From positions 1-64,000 of the forward strand of contig DETV01000006.1 of the NCBI GenBank assembly GCA_002361775.1: a stretch of 64,000 nucleotides of DNA, in the 5' to 3' direction. Under the pieces are notes generated by a model, which was given only the letters and a program-made list of their open reading frames with translations, did no database searches and had not been told where the DNA came from. The stretch's first letter is position 1, and each line of letters starts with the position of its first letter. Positions 1-9,669 of the stretch are shown one piece after another. Both the position numbers and the translations under genes were made by a program. The stretch comes from Eubacterium sp. UBA3279 (GTDB lineage Bacteria > Bacillota > Clostridia > Lachnospirales > Lachnospiraceae).

Positions 1-682
1 GGCGGAAATTACAGAACTCTACCGACTCAGCGAAGAACTGTACGAGAACACCATTCGGCTGCAGGATATGCAAAAGCGTCAGAAAGCCTTGCTGGACAGT
101 ATCGTTGAAGTCAATTTGAATAAAGAGATTCTTGCCGCGAAAATGCATATCCATGATGAGCTGGGGCGCTGTCTATTGGCTACCACCAAAGCAATGACGG
201 AAGACAGTTTGGCTGAGAATGCCGACATGTTACGGAAAAGCTGGAACAGCACCATTCGTGATTTTTCCAATATTTCTACTGTATGGACAGTTCCCGACTC
301 CTCTCTGCAGTCTGAACTGATGCAGGTGGCGGAGCTGATTGGATGTAAGGTTACCTTCCTTGGAGAACAGCCAAAAAGCCGTAAGGCATTACAGCTTTTG
401 TATGCCGCCATTCGAGAGGCACTCACCAATGCGGTACGCCATGCGGACGCCACAGAATTGATGGTAAAAATTGAGCAAGACGAGAAAAACTATCATATAG
501 AGATATCCGACAACGGCGGCGTTACTGTTTCAAAAATTACGGAGGGCAACGGCCTTAGCGCATTGCGTCAGCGGCTGGAGCAGGAAGGAGCTACCCTGAA
601 GGTACTCTGCGGCAACAGTGTTTCCCTGCTTGTGGATATTCCCTTTGATTTTGATGAACCCCAGAAAGGAGGACGGAAATGA
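1..682 (+). CDS. Sensor histidine kinase, C-terminal part (cut by window start)
   Basis: The frame is open from base 2 with no stop, so the N-terminal sensor part lies outside the window. What remains is the transmitter of a NarL-system kinase. A HisKA_3-like box reads IHDELG, with the probable phospho-acceptor His about 29 residues after the first internal Met at base 68. A HATPase_c domain follows, with N-box REALTNAVRHA, then DNGG and a GNGL motif. The stop overlaps the ATG of the response regulator by four bases (ATGA), so the two are translationally coupled. Autophosphorylation and transfer to that regulator is known for the family. The signal cannot be inferred here because the sensor domain is missing. 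Confidence 0.88.
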   Translation, partial: AEITELYRLSEELYENTIRLQDMQKRQKALLDSIVEVNLNKEILAAKMHIHDELGRCLLATTKAMTEDSLAENADMLRKSWNSTIRDFSNISTVWTVPDSSLQSELMQVAELIGCKVTFLGEQPKSRKALQLLYAAIREALTNAVRHADATELMVKIEQDEKNYHIEISDNGGVTVSKITEGNGLSALRQRLEQEGATLKVLCGNSVSLLVDIPFDFDEPQKGGRK

Positions 683-1302
683 TACAGGTTCTAGTTGTAG
701 AAGATTCCAGGATTACCCGCGATGCCATTGAGAGCCAGATTGCCAAATCAGAAAGATATGTCCTGTACGCCTCCATAGAAAATGCAGCCAATGCAGAAAT
801 TGCCTGTCTGCGTGGAAGTGTCGATTTAATCTTGATGGATGCATGTACGGCTGACGAAGAATCCGGCCTGAAAGCTGCGGCAAAGATCAAGCAGTATAAT
901 CCAAAAATCAAGATCATCATTATGACTTCTATGCCGGAGCATTCCTTTATTCAGAAAGCAAAAGCGTGTGGATGTAACGGTTTTTGGTATAAGGAATATG
1001 GCGGCACTTCCCTGATGGATGTTTGCGACCGAGTGATGAGTGGTGAATATGTTTATCCCGAGGATGTGCCGATGATCCGTATCGGATACAGCAACAGCAC
1101 TGAGTTTACCGCCCGGGAATTTGATATTATCCGGGAGCTTGTGCTAGGTAGAAAATACGAAGAAATTGCGGAAAATCTGAATATTACGCCAAATACAGTC
1201 AAGTACCACATCAAGAATATTTTGCAGAAAACGGGCTACCAGAACACTTTGCAGTTGGTGGCCGAGGTCGTAGAAAAGCGATTGATTCTGCCGAAATATT
1301 AA
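679..1302 (+). CDS. NarL/LuxR-family response regulator
   Basis: The protein has an N-terminal receiver domain with acidic pair E8/D9, probable phospho-Asp D54 in LILMDA, T83 and K105. A C-terminal LuxR-type helix-turn-helix at about residues 140-200 includes the typical recognition segment NTVKYHIKNIL. At 207 residues it has the usual length. It overlaps the upstream kinase by ATGA, so the pair forms a cognate two-component system. The two genes downstream follow at 13 and 47 bases on the same strand and could be targets or partners; that is inference from spacing only. Confidence 0.92.
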   Translation: MIQVLVVEDSRITRDAIESQIAKSERYVLYASIENAANAEIACLRGSVDLILMDACTADEESGLKAAAKIKQYNPKIKIIIMTSMPEHSFIQKAKACGCNGFWYKEYGGTSLMDVCDRVMSGEYVYPEDVPMIRIGYSNSTEFTAREFDIIRELVLGRKYEEIAENLNITPNTVKYHIKNILQKTGYQNTLQLVAEVVEKRLILPKY

Positions 1303-1315
1303 GGAGGATAAGCAC

Positions 1316-2008
1316 ATGGGTAGTTTAACAGATAAATATCAGCAGTTAAGAAAAGAGACAGAGGAAAAGCAGCGGATCGAGCAGGAGATGCAAAAACAAG
1401 AGGCGTATTATGGCAACATCATTAACCGGACAAAATTTGTGTGCAAAGAACATTGGAAAACAAATGTGTATGAAGATATTAGCAATGCTTCTGTATATAA
1501 ATCTACTTTATTATCAAAGTTCGACCCGCAAAGGCAGGCTTTGTTTCAGGAGGCAGCAAAACTGATTCGTGAAGATAAGTGGATTTCATGGAAGATGCCC
1601 GGCAAAAAAGATACGTCTGTAACTAAACACTGTTATTCACCCGGCGAACATGAGATTTATTACGAGCTAGGATCTTACATAAAAACCAAATGGGCGGACG
1701 GGAGCATTCATGTTGGCGGTCACAAGAGATATTTCAGAAGAAAGTATGAAGTATTAGATGGCTTAATGGATGATATACGGAAAATGGTAGCACAAAAAGC
1801 GGCCTATCGAGAAATGCAGGAATATTTCAGACTTATCAGTAATGCTGCTGTAGGTGCTTCCAGCTATGTGGAACTAAAGCATAGTAATCGAAGTATAGTC
1901 TTATTTAGAGATGGAGATGTACTTGATCGGGGACAGTATATTGAAAAAATGTCTATAAAAGAGCTTGAGGATTTTTTGGCAGAAGCCGTGAATAGAATTA
2001 ACAAATGA
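1316..2008 (+). CDS. Hypothetical protein with N-terminal coiled coil
   Basis: I do not recognise this 230-residue protein. A clear AAGGAGG lies upstream of its ATG. Residues about 1-30 are Lys/Glu/Gln-rich with heptad character (KETEEKQRIEQEMQKQE), suggesting a short coiled coil. The middle is rich in Lys, Tyr and Trp. No signal peptide or membrane segment is visible, so it is probably cytoplasmic. It starts 13 bases after the response regulator stop and probably shares its transcript. Function unknown; its place beside a two-component system in a decaying region suggests accessory DNA. Confidence 0.7.
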   Translation: MGSLTDKYQQLRKETEEKQRIEQEMQKQEAYYGNIINRTKFVCKEHWKTNVYEDISNASVYKSTLLSKFDPQRQALFQEAAKLIREDKWISWKMPGKKDTSVTKHCYSPGEHEIYYELGSYIKTKWADGSIHVGGHKRYFRRKYEVLDGLMDDIRKMVAQKAAYREMQEYFRLISNAAVGASSYVELKHSNRSIVLFRDGDVLDRGQYIEKMSIKELEDFLAEAVNRINK

Positions 2009-2055
2009 TTTCTATATTCTTTTAGCTATCAATATAGAAAGAAAGGTGGTTTTTT

Positions 2056-2757
2056 ATGAAGAAATACCATTCCGAAAAAGATCCCTTCAGAGATCGCACA
2101 ATTATATACGATGAACACGGCAAAAAAGTCGGTTATAGCGAAAAGGCAATCTTTGGTGATCATGTCAATGTCTATGACTCAAAAGGAAATAAGGTTGCCA
2201 GACAAGAAAAATCATTCTTTGGAGACCATATTAATGTCTATGATGCTAAAGGGAAAAAGACCGGTGAACAACATCAAGCTCTCTTTGGAAATCATACTAA
2301 TGTTTACGATGCCAAAGGGAATAAGGTTGGAGAAAGTCAACCGTCTTTCTGGGGCTCCGGTACAGATTATTACAGCCGGGAATCGGCAGCCTCACTACCC
2401 TCTGCGGCCATAGACCCGAGCAATTCATGGAATTTTGAGAACAGAAGTGCTCCACCGGCAAACACAACATTTTCTCCTGCACGATATTCAGTTGTCAATT
2501 TTCAGTTGGAATCTCATTCATTGAGATTCCGAGAAGTTATTATTGATTGGGAAAAAAATACCACTCCTGAAAACAGGAAGCTAAAGCAGGCGCTTGATAC
2601 CTATGGAAGCAGTTCTTATACAATTTTGGAAAAAGAAGGCATCCGCATAGGTATTTTCGGTGTTTTGAGAAAAGACGCTGATGCTTTCGCCCTGGAAAGC
2701 GGCCTGATTTTTGATACCATTGTCGAATCTTCCCGAAAAATGGTAAAAGTATTATAA
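2056..2757 (+). CDS. Chimeric ORF: 22-residue repeat protein fused to a metallophosphoesterase remnant
   Basis: The start has an AAGGTGG site. Residues about 17-104 are four 22-residue repeats with the pattern VYDxKGxKxGxxxxxxFGxHxN, from a hypothetical repeat family I recognise only by style. The last third changes character: from about residue 160 (WEKNTTPENRKL, YTILEKEGIRIGIFG) it reads like the middle of a bifunctional UDP-sugar hydrolase/5'-nucleotidase. The TAA at 2755-2757 sits in frame with downstream codons reading KEQVDLIICLSHSG, the next block of the same family. So the ORF appears to be a deletion or recombination joint between a repeat-protein gene and a phosphoesterase gene, ended by a nonsense codon. 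The joint is probably near residues 145-165. Whether a stable product is made is unknown. Confidence 0.6.
   Translation: MKKYHSEKDPFRDRTIIYDEHGKKVGYSEKAIFGDHVNVYDSKGNKVARQEKSFFGDHINVYDAKGKKTGEQHQALFGNHTNVYDAKGNKVGESQPSFWGSGTDYYSRESAASLPSAAIDPSNSWNFENRSAPPANTTFSPARYSVVNFQLESHSLRFREVIIDWEKNTTPENRKLKQALDTYGSSSYTILEKEGIRIGIFGVLRKDADAFALESGLIFDTIVESSRKMVKVL
2104..2367 (+). repeat. Four tandem 66-bp coding repeats (22 residues each)
   Basis: Four units encode YD-x-x-G-x-K-x-G, then an FG-x-H-x-N block, with exact 22-residue period. The DNA copies have diverged (synonymous and replacement changes), so the array is old rather than freshly amplified. It forms the N-terminal half of the chimeric ORF at 2056-2757. 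Confidence 0.85.
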
Positions 2758-4019
2758 AAAGAACAGGTAGATCTGATTATCTGTCTTTCTCACAGCGGAA
2801 CCTGTGAAAAAGAAAGTAAATCAGAAGATGAAATTCTGGCAAAGGCTGTTCCTGAAATTGATGTGATCGTCAGTGGCCACAGTCACACCATCCTGCGCTC
2901 AGCTATTTCCTACGGGGATACTTATATTGTTTCTGTCGGATCTTACTGTGAACTTTTAGGCGAATTGGAACTGCGCCAAAAAGAAAACGGGAAATGGATT
3001 CTGGACTCCTATCATTTACATTCTCTGGATGAAACGGTGAAAGAAAATCCGGAAATAAAAGAAAAACTAAAAGAATATAAGAAAAAAGTGGATCAAAACT
3101 ATCTGTCCCGCTTTGGGTGCCGATTTGATGAAACTGTTGCTCATAATAGTGTGGATTTTACCCCCATCAACGATTTTGCGAAGGAACTGGAAGAAGATCC
3201 TCTGGGAAGCCTCATTGCTGATTCTTATGTATACGCCGTACAAAAAGCAGAGGGAGATTCCTATGAAAAGATAGATGTGACCGTCTTACCCGCCGGTTCC
3301 ATCCGGTCCACATTTCAAAAAGGTCTTGTCACCGTATCTGATGTATTCAATGTAAGTTCCCTGGGAATCGGCCCAGACCGGATCCCCGGATATCTCCTCT
3401 TGTGGGAGTATATCTGACGGGAAAAGAACTGAAAACTATCGCTGAAATTGATGTTTCTATTTCTGCTCTGATGCCAATCGCCCAGTTATACGCCAGCGGT
3501 CTGCAATGGACTTTCAACCCCCATCGCCTGCTGCTCAATCGGGTAACTCATGTAACACTGTCATCCCATGTTCCTGACTCTTCTCAGTATCAGGAAGAAG
3601 AAATCAAAGATGATAAATTATACCGGGTTGTCTCCGGTCTTTACTCTGCCCAAATGCTCAGTACGGTAAAAACCACCTCAAAAGGAATCCTGGAAATCAC
3701 CCCGAAGGACAAACAGGGACGAAAAGTGGAAAACTTTGAGGATTATATCATCTATAATCCCAATGGCACAGAAGTAAAAGAATGGTTTGCTCTTGCGTCC
3801 TATCTGAAATCCTTTTCTGCATCTGAGGGAAAAATAGCAGAAATCCCCTCTTATTACGGAAATCCAGAGGGTCGAAAGGAAAAACATGACAGCCGAAACC
3901 CCATTGAAATTTTCAAACATCCGAATAAAGTAGCCTGTGCCGTCTATGGAATCTGTACAGGAACTGTTGTAGCAGCGGCTGGATTCATCCGATGGGTATG
4001 GAAAAGGTGGAAGCAATAA
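2560..4019 (+). pseudogene. Bifunctional metallophosphatase/5'-nucleotidase pseudogene
   Basis: A decayed gene of the UDP-sugar hydrolase/5'-nucleotidase family, normally secreted and about 500 or more residues. Three lesions are visible. The 5' part (signal peptide and first metal motifs) is missing, joined instead to the repeat ORF. A TAA at 2755 lies in frame between KMVKVL and KEQVDLIICLSHSG. A net -1/+2 frameshift near 3390-3400 splits GxxLVGVYLTGKEL-type sequence: one frame ends at 3417, and the other continues from 3402 to 4019. Retained signatures are DVIVSGHSHT (metal-binding GH) and, in the C-terminal nucleotidase domain, GSLIADSYVYAV. The extreme C-terminus keeps a probable membrane helix followed by basic residues, fitting a surface-anchored ancestor. 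Confidence 0.85.
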
Positions 4020-4027
4020 CTTCCACC
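4006..4027. terminator. Small hairpin between convergent units
   Basis: GGTGGAAG and CTTCCACC form an 8-bp stem with a 6-base loop at the end of the phosphatase pseudogene, facing the convergent SDR gene. The following T-run is poor, so it may be a weak terminator only. Confidence 0.4.
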
Positions 4028-4051
4028 TTACCTGTAAAATCATATACTTTT

Positions 4052-4705
4052 CTATTCCGGCCAGATAAAATTGCAATTTCCCGCCTCTAATCCGTCAATC
4101 AATATATTTTGTCCTGTACAGAACCGATTCTGCACCGCCATAAAATAAATCCACTGAGAAGTTTCTTCCACGGACATCCACCGTTTTAACGGAGTAAGCT
4201 CCATAATCTGATTCCACAGCTTCTCGTCCTCCATAACCGGTTTGTTCAACTCCGTCATAACACCCCCAAAATCAAGGCTGTTACAGGTTGCTCCATAAGG
4301 AGCAATCCTCATAGCTACATTTTTCGTATAAGCAAGTACTCCTCCCTTGCTGGCTGCGTATTCCGGAAATTCCGAACCGGTATGACCGCTGGCAGACCCT
4401 ATCATGATAATGGATTGAATCTCCGGATGAATCCCATACTGTTCTGTAATGGAAATTGTACCCTTCAAATTCACATCAATATCATCATCCTCCTGCACCC
4501 CTGCATTATTTACAAGAATATGAATGGGAGGAAGCGCCGGATACTTTTCTTTTTCCCTGATATCCAATTGATAGTGAGTATAATTTTCTTCCTGTATCGC
4601 TGATTCCTTCCTGTCAAATCCATAAACCTGATGACCCTTTTGAAGGAAAAACTGTGCTGCTGCTTTCCCGATTCCTGAACTTGTTCCTGTGATCAAAACA
4701 TTCAT
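4052..4705 (-). CDS. SDR-family oxidoreductase
   Basis: A short-chain dehydrogenase/reductase of 217 residues, slightly short for the classical family (about 245). The Rossmann motif TGTSSGIG lies at residues 7-14, followed by the NNAG segment, a catalytic Ser in GSAS, and the Tyr-x-x-x-Lys pair in YAASK. It should be a cytosolic NAD(P)H-dependent enzyme; the substrate cannot be read from sequence. A GGAGA site precedes the ATG. It stands alone between two gene remnants. All core catalytic residues are present, so it could be functional. Confidence 0.87.
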   Translation of the reverse strand: MNVLITGTSSGIGKAAAQFFLQKGHQVYGFDRKESAIQEENYTHYQLDIREKEKYPALPPIHILVNNAGVQEDDDIDVNLKGTISITEQYGIHPEIQSIIMIGSASGHTGSEFPEYAASKGGVLAYTKNVAMRIAPYGATCNSLDFGGVMTELNKPVMEDEKLWNQIMELTPLKRWMSVEETSQWIYFMAVQNRFCTGQNILIDGLEAGNCNFIWPE

Positions 4706-4751
4706 TTTTCTGTCTCCATTTCTTTCAAATTTCCATTTATTTCCTTACTTT

Positions 4752-5410
4752 TTACATCAAAGAGGCAAACAAAAAGAATATACTTTCCATAAATCTTTCT
4801 TTTATGCCACGTTTCTGGAATTCTTCCCAGGTGTAAGGCGTTGTGTCAGTGATATCCTTATCGTAAATCTGATTATATCTTTCCACTAACTGATTTTCAT
4901 AAAATACGCCGCATACCTCATCATCTACCATTAAACTGCGCATATCCATATTTACCGATCCCACGCAGCATAATTCATCATCTATAATCATGGTCTTTGC
5001 ATGGATATATCCGTGGTATTTATACACTTTTGTTCCATACTCCAAAAGCTGACCGCTGTAATAGTTCTTCACCGCTTCTTTATTTGTATCCACTCCACCC
5101 ACGATGAACTGGCATAAATCAGAAGTCGTTTCATACTGTTCCGGCTCCAGTTTCCTGAGATAAGAAATAGTATCCTGCCATCCACTCCGCTTGATGGAAC
5201 ACAGCCATTCCTTCAGAAAATATGTATTCAGCACAGAGGCGCTTGCTCCTTCCAGACGAATCTGAGTATCCCTCCAGGGATTTTTCTTTTTATCCATGTT
5301 GGCATATTGCTTTCCGATATTCATTCCTCCAATATATGCCACTTTCTGATCTATGGTAACAATCCGGAAGCAATGTCCCATCATAAGGCCGGGCGTTCAG
5401 CTTTTTATTT
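4752..5410 (-). pseudogene. Cardiolipin synthase fragment (N-terminus lost)
   Basis: The readable part (about 210 residues from base 5384) is the C-terminal portion of a phospholipase-D-type cardiolipin synthase. The second HKD motif is intact (HAKTMIIDD, then GSVNMDMRS). The first is ruined: the sequence before VAYIGGMNIG reads HCFRIVTID, so the His is displaced and the Lys is Arg. The transmembrane N-terminus (about 200-250 residues in the family) is absent. Upstream bases read the family-like KLN segment in another frame, suggesting a frameshift plus truncation near 5385-5410. Two HKD motifs are needed to form one active site in this family, so it is probably inactive. Confidence 0.8.
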
Positions 5411-5493
5411 CGAATCCAGGAAGTAAGTTTATATCTGACAAATGATTGCGTTCGTCTGTACTCATTGTAACACAACTTTTCCCGGAATAATAC

Positions 5494-5534
5494 AAAAAAT
5501 GCCGCCAAACACATTTTTGTGTCTGACGGCATTC
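5494..5534 (-). terminator. Rho-independent terminator of tpiA
   Basis: On the minus strand just after tpiA, a long stem (AATGCCGTCAGACACA pairing with TGTGTTTGGCGGCATT) is followed by a T-run. It ends the glycolytic cluster. Confidence 0.85.
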
Positions 5535-5564
5535 TATTTGTTTATCTCAAATAAAAGCCAACTC

Positions 5565-6314
5565 TTATTTGTAGTTTACGATCTGTCCGAATTCTTCTTT
5601 CAGAGAAGCTCCGCCTACCAGACCGCCATCGATATCTGCCTGTGCAAACAGATCTGCTGCTGTCTTAGCATTTACAGAACCACCATACTGAATACGGATT
5701 GCTGCTGCTGTAGCATCATCATAGATCTCAGCGATGCACTCACGAATCTTTCCGCATACTTCCTGAGCCTGCTCAGTTGTAGCTGTTTTTCCTGTTCCGA
5801 TAGCCCAGATTGGCTCGTAAGCGATAACTGCTTCTTTTGCCTGATCTGCTGTCAGTCCCTGGAATCCGATCTTAACCTGCTGACGGATGAAATCCATTGT
5901 TACGCCCTGCTCTCTCTGTTCCAGAGATTCGCCACAGCACATAATTGGAGTCAGACCATGTTCAAATGCTTTGTGCATTTTTTTATTAATGTCTGCATCT
6001 GTTTCTCCAAAGTATCCTCTTCTCTCAGAATGTCCCAGGATAACGTATTTAACGCCTGCATCTACCAGCATATTAGGAGCGATTTCTCCTGTGTATGCAC
6101 CTTTTTCTTCAAAGTACATATTCTCAGCGCCTACCTGAATATTTGATCCTTTTGCAGCTTCTACTACAGGAACGATATCAATTGCCGGTACACAGAATAC
6201 TACATCAACTTCTTCATTTGCTACCAGTGGTTTCAGAGTTTCTACCAGTTTCACTGCTTCACTGGGAGTCATGTTCATTTTCCAGTTACCAGCAATAATT
6301 TTTTTTCTTGCCAT
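5565..6314 (-). CDS. tpiA: Triosephosphate isomerase
   Basis: Interconverts dihydroxyacetone phosphate and glyceraldehyde-3-phosphate in glycolysis; cytosolic. At 249 residues it is normal length. Visible motifs are GNWKMN with the substrate-binding Lys near the N-terminus, GHSERR with the catalytic His, and [11 protein letters not shown] with the catalytic Glu, plus a phosphate-binding GGSV near the C-terminus. It is last in gap-pgk-tpiA, 69 bases after pgk, and is followed by a strong terminator. No unusual residues were seen. Confidence 0.97.
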   Translation of the reverse strand: MARKKIIAGNWKMNMTPSEAVKLVETLKPLVANEEVDVVFCVPAIDIVPVVEAAKGSNIQVGAENMYFEEKGAYTGEIAPNMLVDAGVKYVILGHSERRGYFGETDADINKKMHKAFEHGLTPIMCCGESLEQREQGVTMDFIRQQVKIGFQGLTADQAKEAVIAYEPIWAIGTGKTATTEQAQEVCGKIRECIAEIYDDATAAAIRIQYGGSVNAKTAADLFAQADIDGGLVGGASLKEEFGQIVNYK

Positions 6315-6383
6315 GATTCGAAGAACCTTCTTTCTTAATATTTTGTTTTCTCGTTTTCACTAAGTTGCTTTGTTGCTTTCGGC

Positions 6384-7577
6384 CTATTTGTCGTTAGCTG
6401 CTGCTACACCCGGCAGTTCTTTTCCTTCCAGGAATTCCAGAGAAGCGCCGCCGCCTGTGGAAATATGAGTCATCTTATCGCCATATCCCAGGATGTTAAC
6501 TGCTGCTGCAGAATCTCCACCACCAATAATAGTAGTAGCTTCTGTATCAGCCAGTGCTTTTGCAACTGCCTCTGTACCATGAGCAAAGTTCGGCATTTCG
6601 AAGCATCCCATCGGTCCGTTCCACACAACAGTCTTAGCGTCTTTTACAGCGTCACAGAACATTTTTTCAGTTTCAGGTCCGATATCCATACCTTCCCAGC
6701 CATCCGGAATATCACCACATTTTACAACCTGAATGTTGCAATCGTTGGAGAAGTCGTCGCCGATACGGTTATCTAAAGGCAGAAGCAGATTTACACCTTT
6801 TTCTTCTGCTTTTTTCATCATATCAAGAGCATACTGCAGATAATCATCTTCGCAAAGAGATGTACCAATATTTCCACCCATAGCTTTGGAGAATGTATAA
6901 GACATTCCACCGCCGATGATCAGTGTATCTACTTTGTCCAGAAGGTTATTGATTACAGAAATCTTACTGGAAACTTTTGCTCCACCAAGAATAGCTACAA
7001 ACGGTCTCTCCGGATTATTAACTGCGTTGCCCAGGAAATCAATTTCTTTCTGCATCAGGTATCCAACTACTGCTGTATCAACAAACTGAGTTACACCCAC
7101 GTTGGAGCAGTGTGCTCTGTGAGCTGTACCAAAAGCATCATTTACAAATACGTCACACAGGGAAGCCAGTTCTTTAGAGAATGCTTCTCCGTTCTTTGTT
7201 TCTTCTGCGCGATAACGAGTATTTTCCAGAAGAATTACTTCTCCGTCCTGCATAGCTTCCACTGCAGCTTTTGCGTTTGGTCCAACTACTTCCGGATCAG
7301 CAGCAAATTTAACTTCCTGTCCCAGAAGTTCAGACAAACGTACAGCCACCGGTGCAAGAGACAGCTCTGGTTTTGGCTCTCCCTTCGGTTTTCCCAGATG
7401 AGAACAAAGAATTATTTTTCCTCCGTCAGCAATCAGTTTTTTGATTGTTGGCAGCGCTGCTACCAGACGATTTTCATCAGTAATTTTTCCTTCCTGCAGA
7501 GGAACGTTAAAATCACAGCGAACCAGTACTTTTTTTCCTTTTACATTGATATCATCAACAGATTTTTTGTTGAGCAT
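6384..7577 (-). CDS. pgk: Phosphoglycerate kinase
   Basis: Transfers phosphate from 1,3-bisphosphoglycerate to ADP in glycolysis. At 397 residues it is full length. N-terminal domain motifs include RCDFNVPL and SHLGKPKG; the C-terminal nucleotide domain includes [10 protein letters not shown] and [17 protein letters not shown] lies nine bases before the ATG. It lies between gap (upstream, separated by a terminator-like hairpin) and tpiA, so pgk-tpiA may be transcribed partly by read-through. Confidence 0.97.
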   Translation of the reverse strand: MLNKKSVDDINVKGKKVLVRCDFNVPLQEGKITDENRLVAALPTIKKLIADGGKIILCSHLGKPKGEPKPELSLAPVAVRLSELLGQEVKFAADPEVVGPNAKAAVEAMQDGEVILLENTRYRAEETKNGEAFSKELASLCDVFVNDAFGTAHRAHCSNVGVTQFVDTAVVGYLMQKEIDFLGNAVNNPERPFVAILGGAKVSSKISVINNLLDKVDTLIIGGGMSYTFSKAMGGNIGTSLCEDDYLQYALDMMKKAEEKGVNLLLPLDNRIGDDFSNDCNIQVVKCGDIPDGWEGMDIGPETEKMFCDAVKDAKTVVWNGPMGCFEMPNFAHGTEAVAKALADTEATTIIGGGDSAAAVNILGYGDKMTHISTGGGASLEFLEGKELPGVAAANDK

Positions 7578-7657
7578 GGGATGATGCCTCCTTTTACATT
7601 ATATTTTCGCAACAACTTTATTTTTATAATCACGCCCATACATTTTGTTGTTTGCGT

Positions 7658-7690
7658 AAAAAAGAGCCCGGTCCAAACAGACCGGACCCT
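7658..7690 (-). terminator. Terminator downstream of gap
   Basis: On the minus strand GTCCGGTC and GACCGGGC pair around a short loop and are followed by CTCTTTTTT. It lies between gap and pgk and probably attenuates read-through, allowing gap to be expressed above pgk-tpiA. Confidence 0.8.
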
Positions 7691-7717
7691 TGATGAGCCT
7701 ATGATTCAGAACTAAAA

Positions 7718-8737
7718 TTATTTGTTTAACAGTGTTCCGAAGTGTTTGATTGTTCTTACCATCTGGCTTGTGTAAGAATTCTCGTTGTCATACCATGATA
7801 CAACCTGAACCTGAGTTGTTCCGTTGTCCAGTGGCAGAACCATTGTCTGAGTAGCATCAAACAGAGAACCAAATCTCATACCAACGATATCGCTGGATAC
7901 GATTTCATCTTCGTTGTATCCGAAGGACTCGTTAGAAGCTGCTTTCATAGCTGCGTTGATCTGTTCTACAGTAACGTTTCCTTCTACTACTGCTGTCAGG
8001 ATAGTTGTAGATCCTGTAGGTGTAGGAATACGCTGAGCAGCGCCGATCAGTTTGCCGTTCAGTTCCGGAATAACCAGACCGATAGCTTTTGCAGCACCTG
8101 TGCTGTTAGGAACGATATTAACTGCTGCTGCACGAGATCTTCTCAGATCGCCTTTTCTCTGAGGTCCGTCCAGAGTCATCTGATCGCCTGTGTATGCATG
8201 AATTGTACACATGATACCAGTTTTGATAGCTGCCAGATCGTTCAGAGCTTTAGCCATAGGTGCCAGACAGTTTGTTGTACAAGAAGCAGCGGAGATGATG
8301 TGATCATCTGCTGTCAGAGTTTCATGGTTTACATTGTAAACGATAGTTTTCAGATCGTTTCCAGCCGGAGCGGAAATGATAACGTGTTTAGCTCCTGCAT
8401 CGATATGAGCCTGAGCTTTATCTTTGGATGTATAGAATCCTGTACATTCCAGAACTACGTCAACACCGATTTCTCCCCATGGAAGTTCTGCTGCGTTTGC
8501 TTTTGCGTAGATTTTAATTTCTTTTCCATCAACAGTGATAGAATCTTCACCAGCTGTTACTGTATCAGCCAGAGCATATCTTCCCTGTGTAGAATCGTAT
8601 TTCAGTAAGTGAGCTAACATCTTTGGAGAGGTCAGGTCGTTGATAGCTACGATTTCAAATCCTTCTGCTCCGAACATCTGTCTGAATGCCAGACGTCCAA
8701 TACGTCCAAAACCATTAATTGCTACTTTTACTGCCAT
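7718..8737 (-). CDS. gap: Glyceraldehyde-3-phosphate dehydrogenase
   Basis: NAD-dependent oxidation of glyceraldehyde-3-phosphate to 1,3-bisphosphoglycerate. The N-terminus INGFGRIGR is the NAD-binding loop; the catalytic Cys is near residue 153 in SAASCTTN; the C-terminus keeps WYDNE. An ATG three codons upstream (8746) lies one base from the AGGAGG, so the ATG at 8737, ten bases from it and beginning MAVKVAIN, is the likely start (339 residues). Expressed from a sigma-A promoter at 8816-8844. It heads the gap-pgk-tpiA cluster. Confidence 0.97.
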   Translation of the reverse strand: MAVKVAINGFGRIGRLAFRQMFGAEGFEIVAINDLTSPKMLAHLLKYDSTQGRYALADTVTAGEDSITVDGKEIKIYAKANAAELPWGEIGVDVVLECTGFYTSKDKAQAHIDAGAKHVIISAPAGNDLKTIVYNVNHETLTADDHIISAASCTTNCLAPMAKALNDLAAIKTGIMCTIHAYTGDQMTLDGPQRKGDLRRSRAAAVNIVPNSTGAAKAIGLVIPELNGKLIGAAQRIPTPTGSTTILTAVVEGNVTVEQINAAMKAASNESFGYNEDEIVSSDIVGMRFGSLFDATQTMVLPLDNGTTQVQVVSWYDNENSYTSQMVRTIKHFGTLLNK

Positions 8738-8815
8738 GATTTTCATTCCTCCTAAAAGTAAATAGAATTTGTGAGTTTCTTAGATGATTGTTAAAGAAAC
8801 ATCAACCTATTAGTT

Positions 8816-8844
8816 ATTTTACCTAATTTGTCCAAAAAATTCAA
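8816..8844 (-). promoter_or_regulatory. Sigma-A promoter of gap
   Basis: On the minus strand TTGAAT, a 17-base spacer and TAAAAT lie about 80 bases before the gap start, leaving a moderate untranslated leader. Confidence 0.7.
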
Positions 8845-8874
8845 GTCTATTTTGAAAAAAGGATAAAAAAGAAT

Positions 8875-9669
8875 TTACGAAATTTTGATAAACCTGGGCT
8901 TTTTCTGATAAAACACAGTATAGTACCGAAATCCACATGCTTCCAGCAATGCAGGAAGTTTATCGTACCCGTAAGCCATCACCTGAGGGGTGTGAGCATC
9001 TGAACCGATGGTGATCATTTCCCCTCCCAGTTCCCGGTATCTTCGAATCACATCCGGGTGAGGATTGGGAAATGAAAGCATTCGAAATCCCGCCGTATTC
9101 ACTTCCAGGGCGATTCCTTTTTCCACCAGAAGCTTCAATACCTCGTCAATCTCGTCCTGAAATTTCTTATAAGAATACTCTTTATCTTTCTCCCTGCCAT
9201 AACGAACCACATAATCCAGATGTCCCAAAGTCTGAATCTGCGGCGCTTTTTTCAAAGCCTTATGGGTTGCCTGAAAATACTCCCGATAAGCTTCCGCATC
9301 ACCTACCCGGTCAAAAATCTTCCCAAAATAAGGATCTTCCCCGTAAATCAAATGCATGGATCCTATCACAAAATCAAAAGGATACCGATCCACGTAGGCC
9401 TGAAGTCTTTCCTGTAAATGTTCCTGCAGTCCCACTTCTACTCCAAGTCCAATGGATATTTTGTCTTTATACTCTTCCTGTAACTCCAGTACCCTTTTTA
9501 CATAAGCTTCCGTGTTCAATTGAAAATCCCCGCCGGGAAAATCCATATCCATATGGTCTGTAAAACAAATGCGGGGAATATTAAGGGCAATGGCTTGTTC
9601 TACCTGATCTGTGATTTTTGTTTCACTGTCTGCTGAAAATTCTGTATGCATATGACAATCCGCTATCAT
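8875..9669 (-). CDS. hisJ: PHP-domain histidinol-phosphatase
   Basis: A polymerase-and-histidinol-phosphatase (PHP) metallohydrolase of 264 residues. Metal-ligand motifs are DCHMHTEFS at the N-terminus, FTDHMD, a central His in GSMH, GHLD, and GSDAH near the C-terminus. The family dephosphorylates histidinol-phosphate in His synthesis. No his genes are nearby, so a different phosphoester substrate is possible. Its ATG overlaps the mnmA stop (ATGA), making it the last gene of the Rrf2-nifS-nifU-mnmA operon. Confidence 0.85.
   Translation of the reverse strand: MIADCHMHTEFSADSETKITDQVEQAIALNIPRICFTDHMDMDFPGGDFQLNTEAYVKRVLELQEEYKDKISIGLGVEVGLQEHLQERLQAYVDRYPFDFVIGSMHLIYGEDPYFGKIFDRVGDAEAYREYFQATHKALKKAPQIQTLGHLDYVVRYGREKDKEYSYKKFQDEIDEVLKLLVEKGIALEVNTAGFRMLSFPNPHPDVIRRYRELGGEMITIGSDAHTPQVMAYGYDKLPALLEACGFRYYTVFYQKKPRFIKIS

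Noticed and set aside
2111..2413. 100-residue frame overlapping the repeat ORF
   Set aside because: Different frame of the same repeats with no ribosome site; the frame from 2056 has both a start signal and regular repeat structure.
7110..7715. Plus-strand 201-residue frame over pgk
   Set aside because: Antisense shadow of phosphoglycerate kinase, rich in Phe and Cys, with no recognisable domain.
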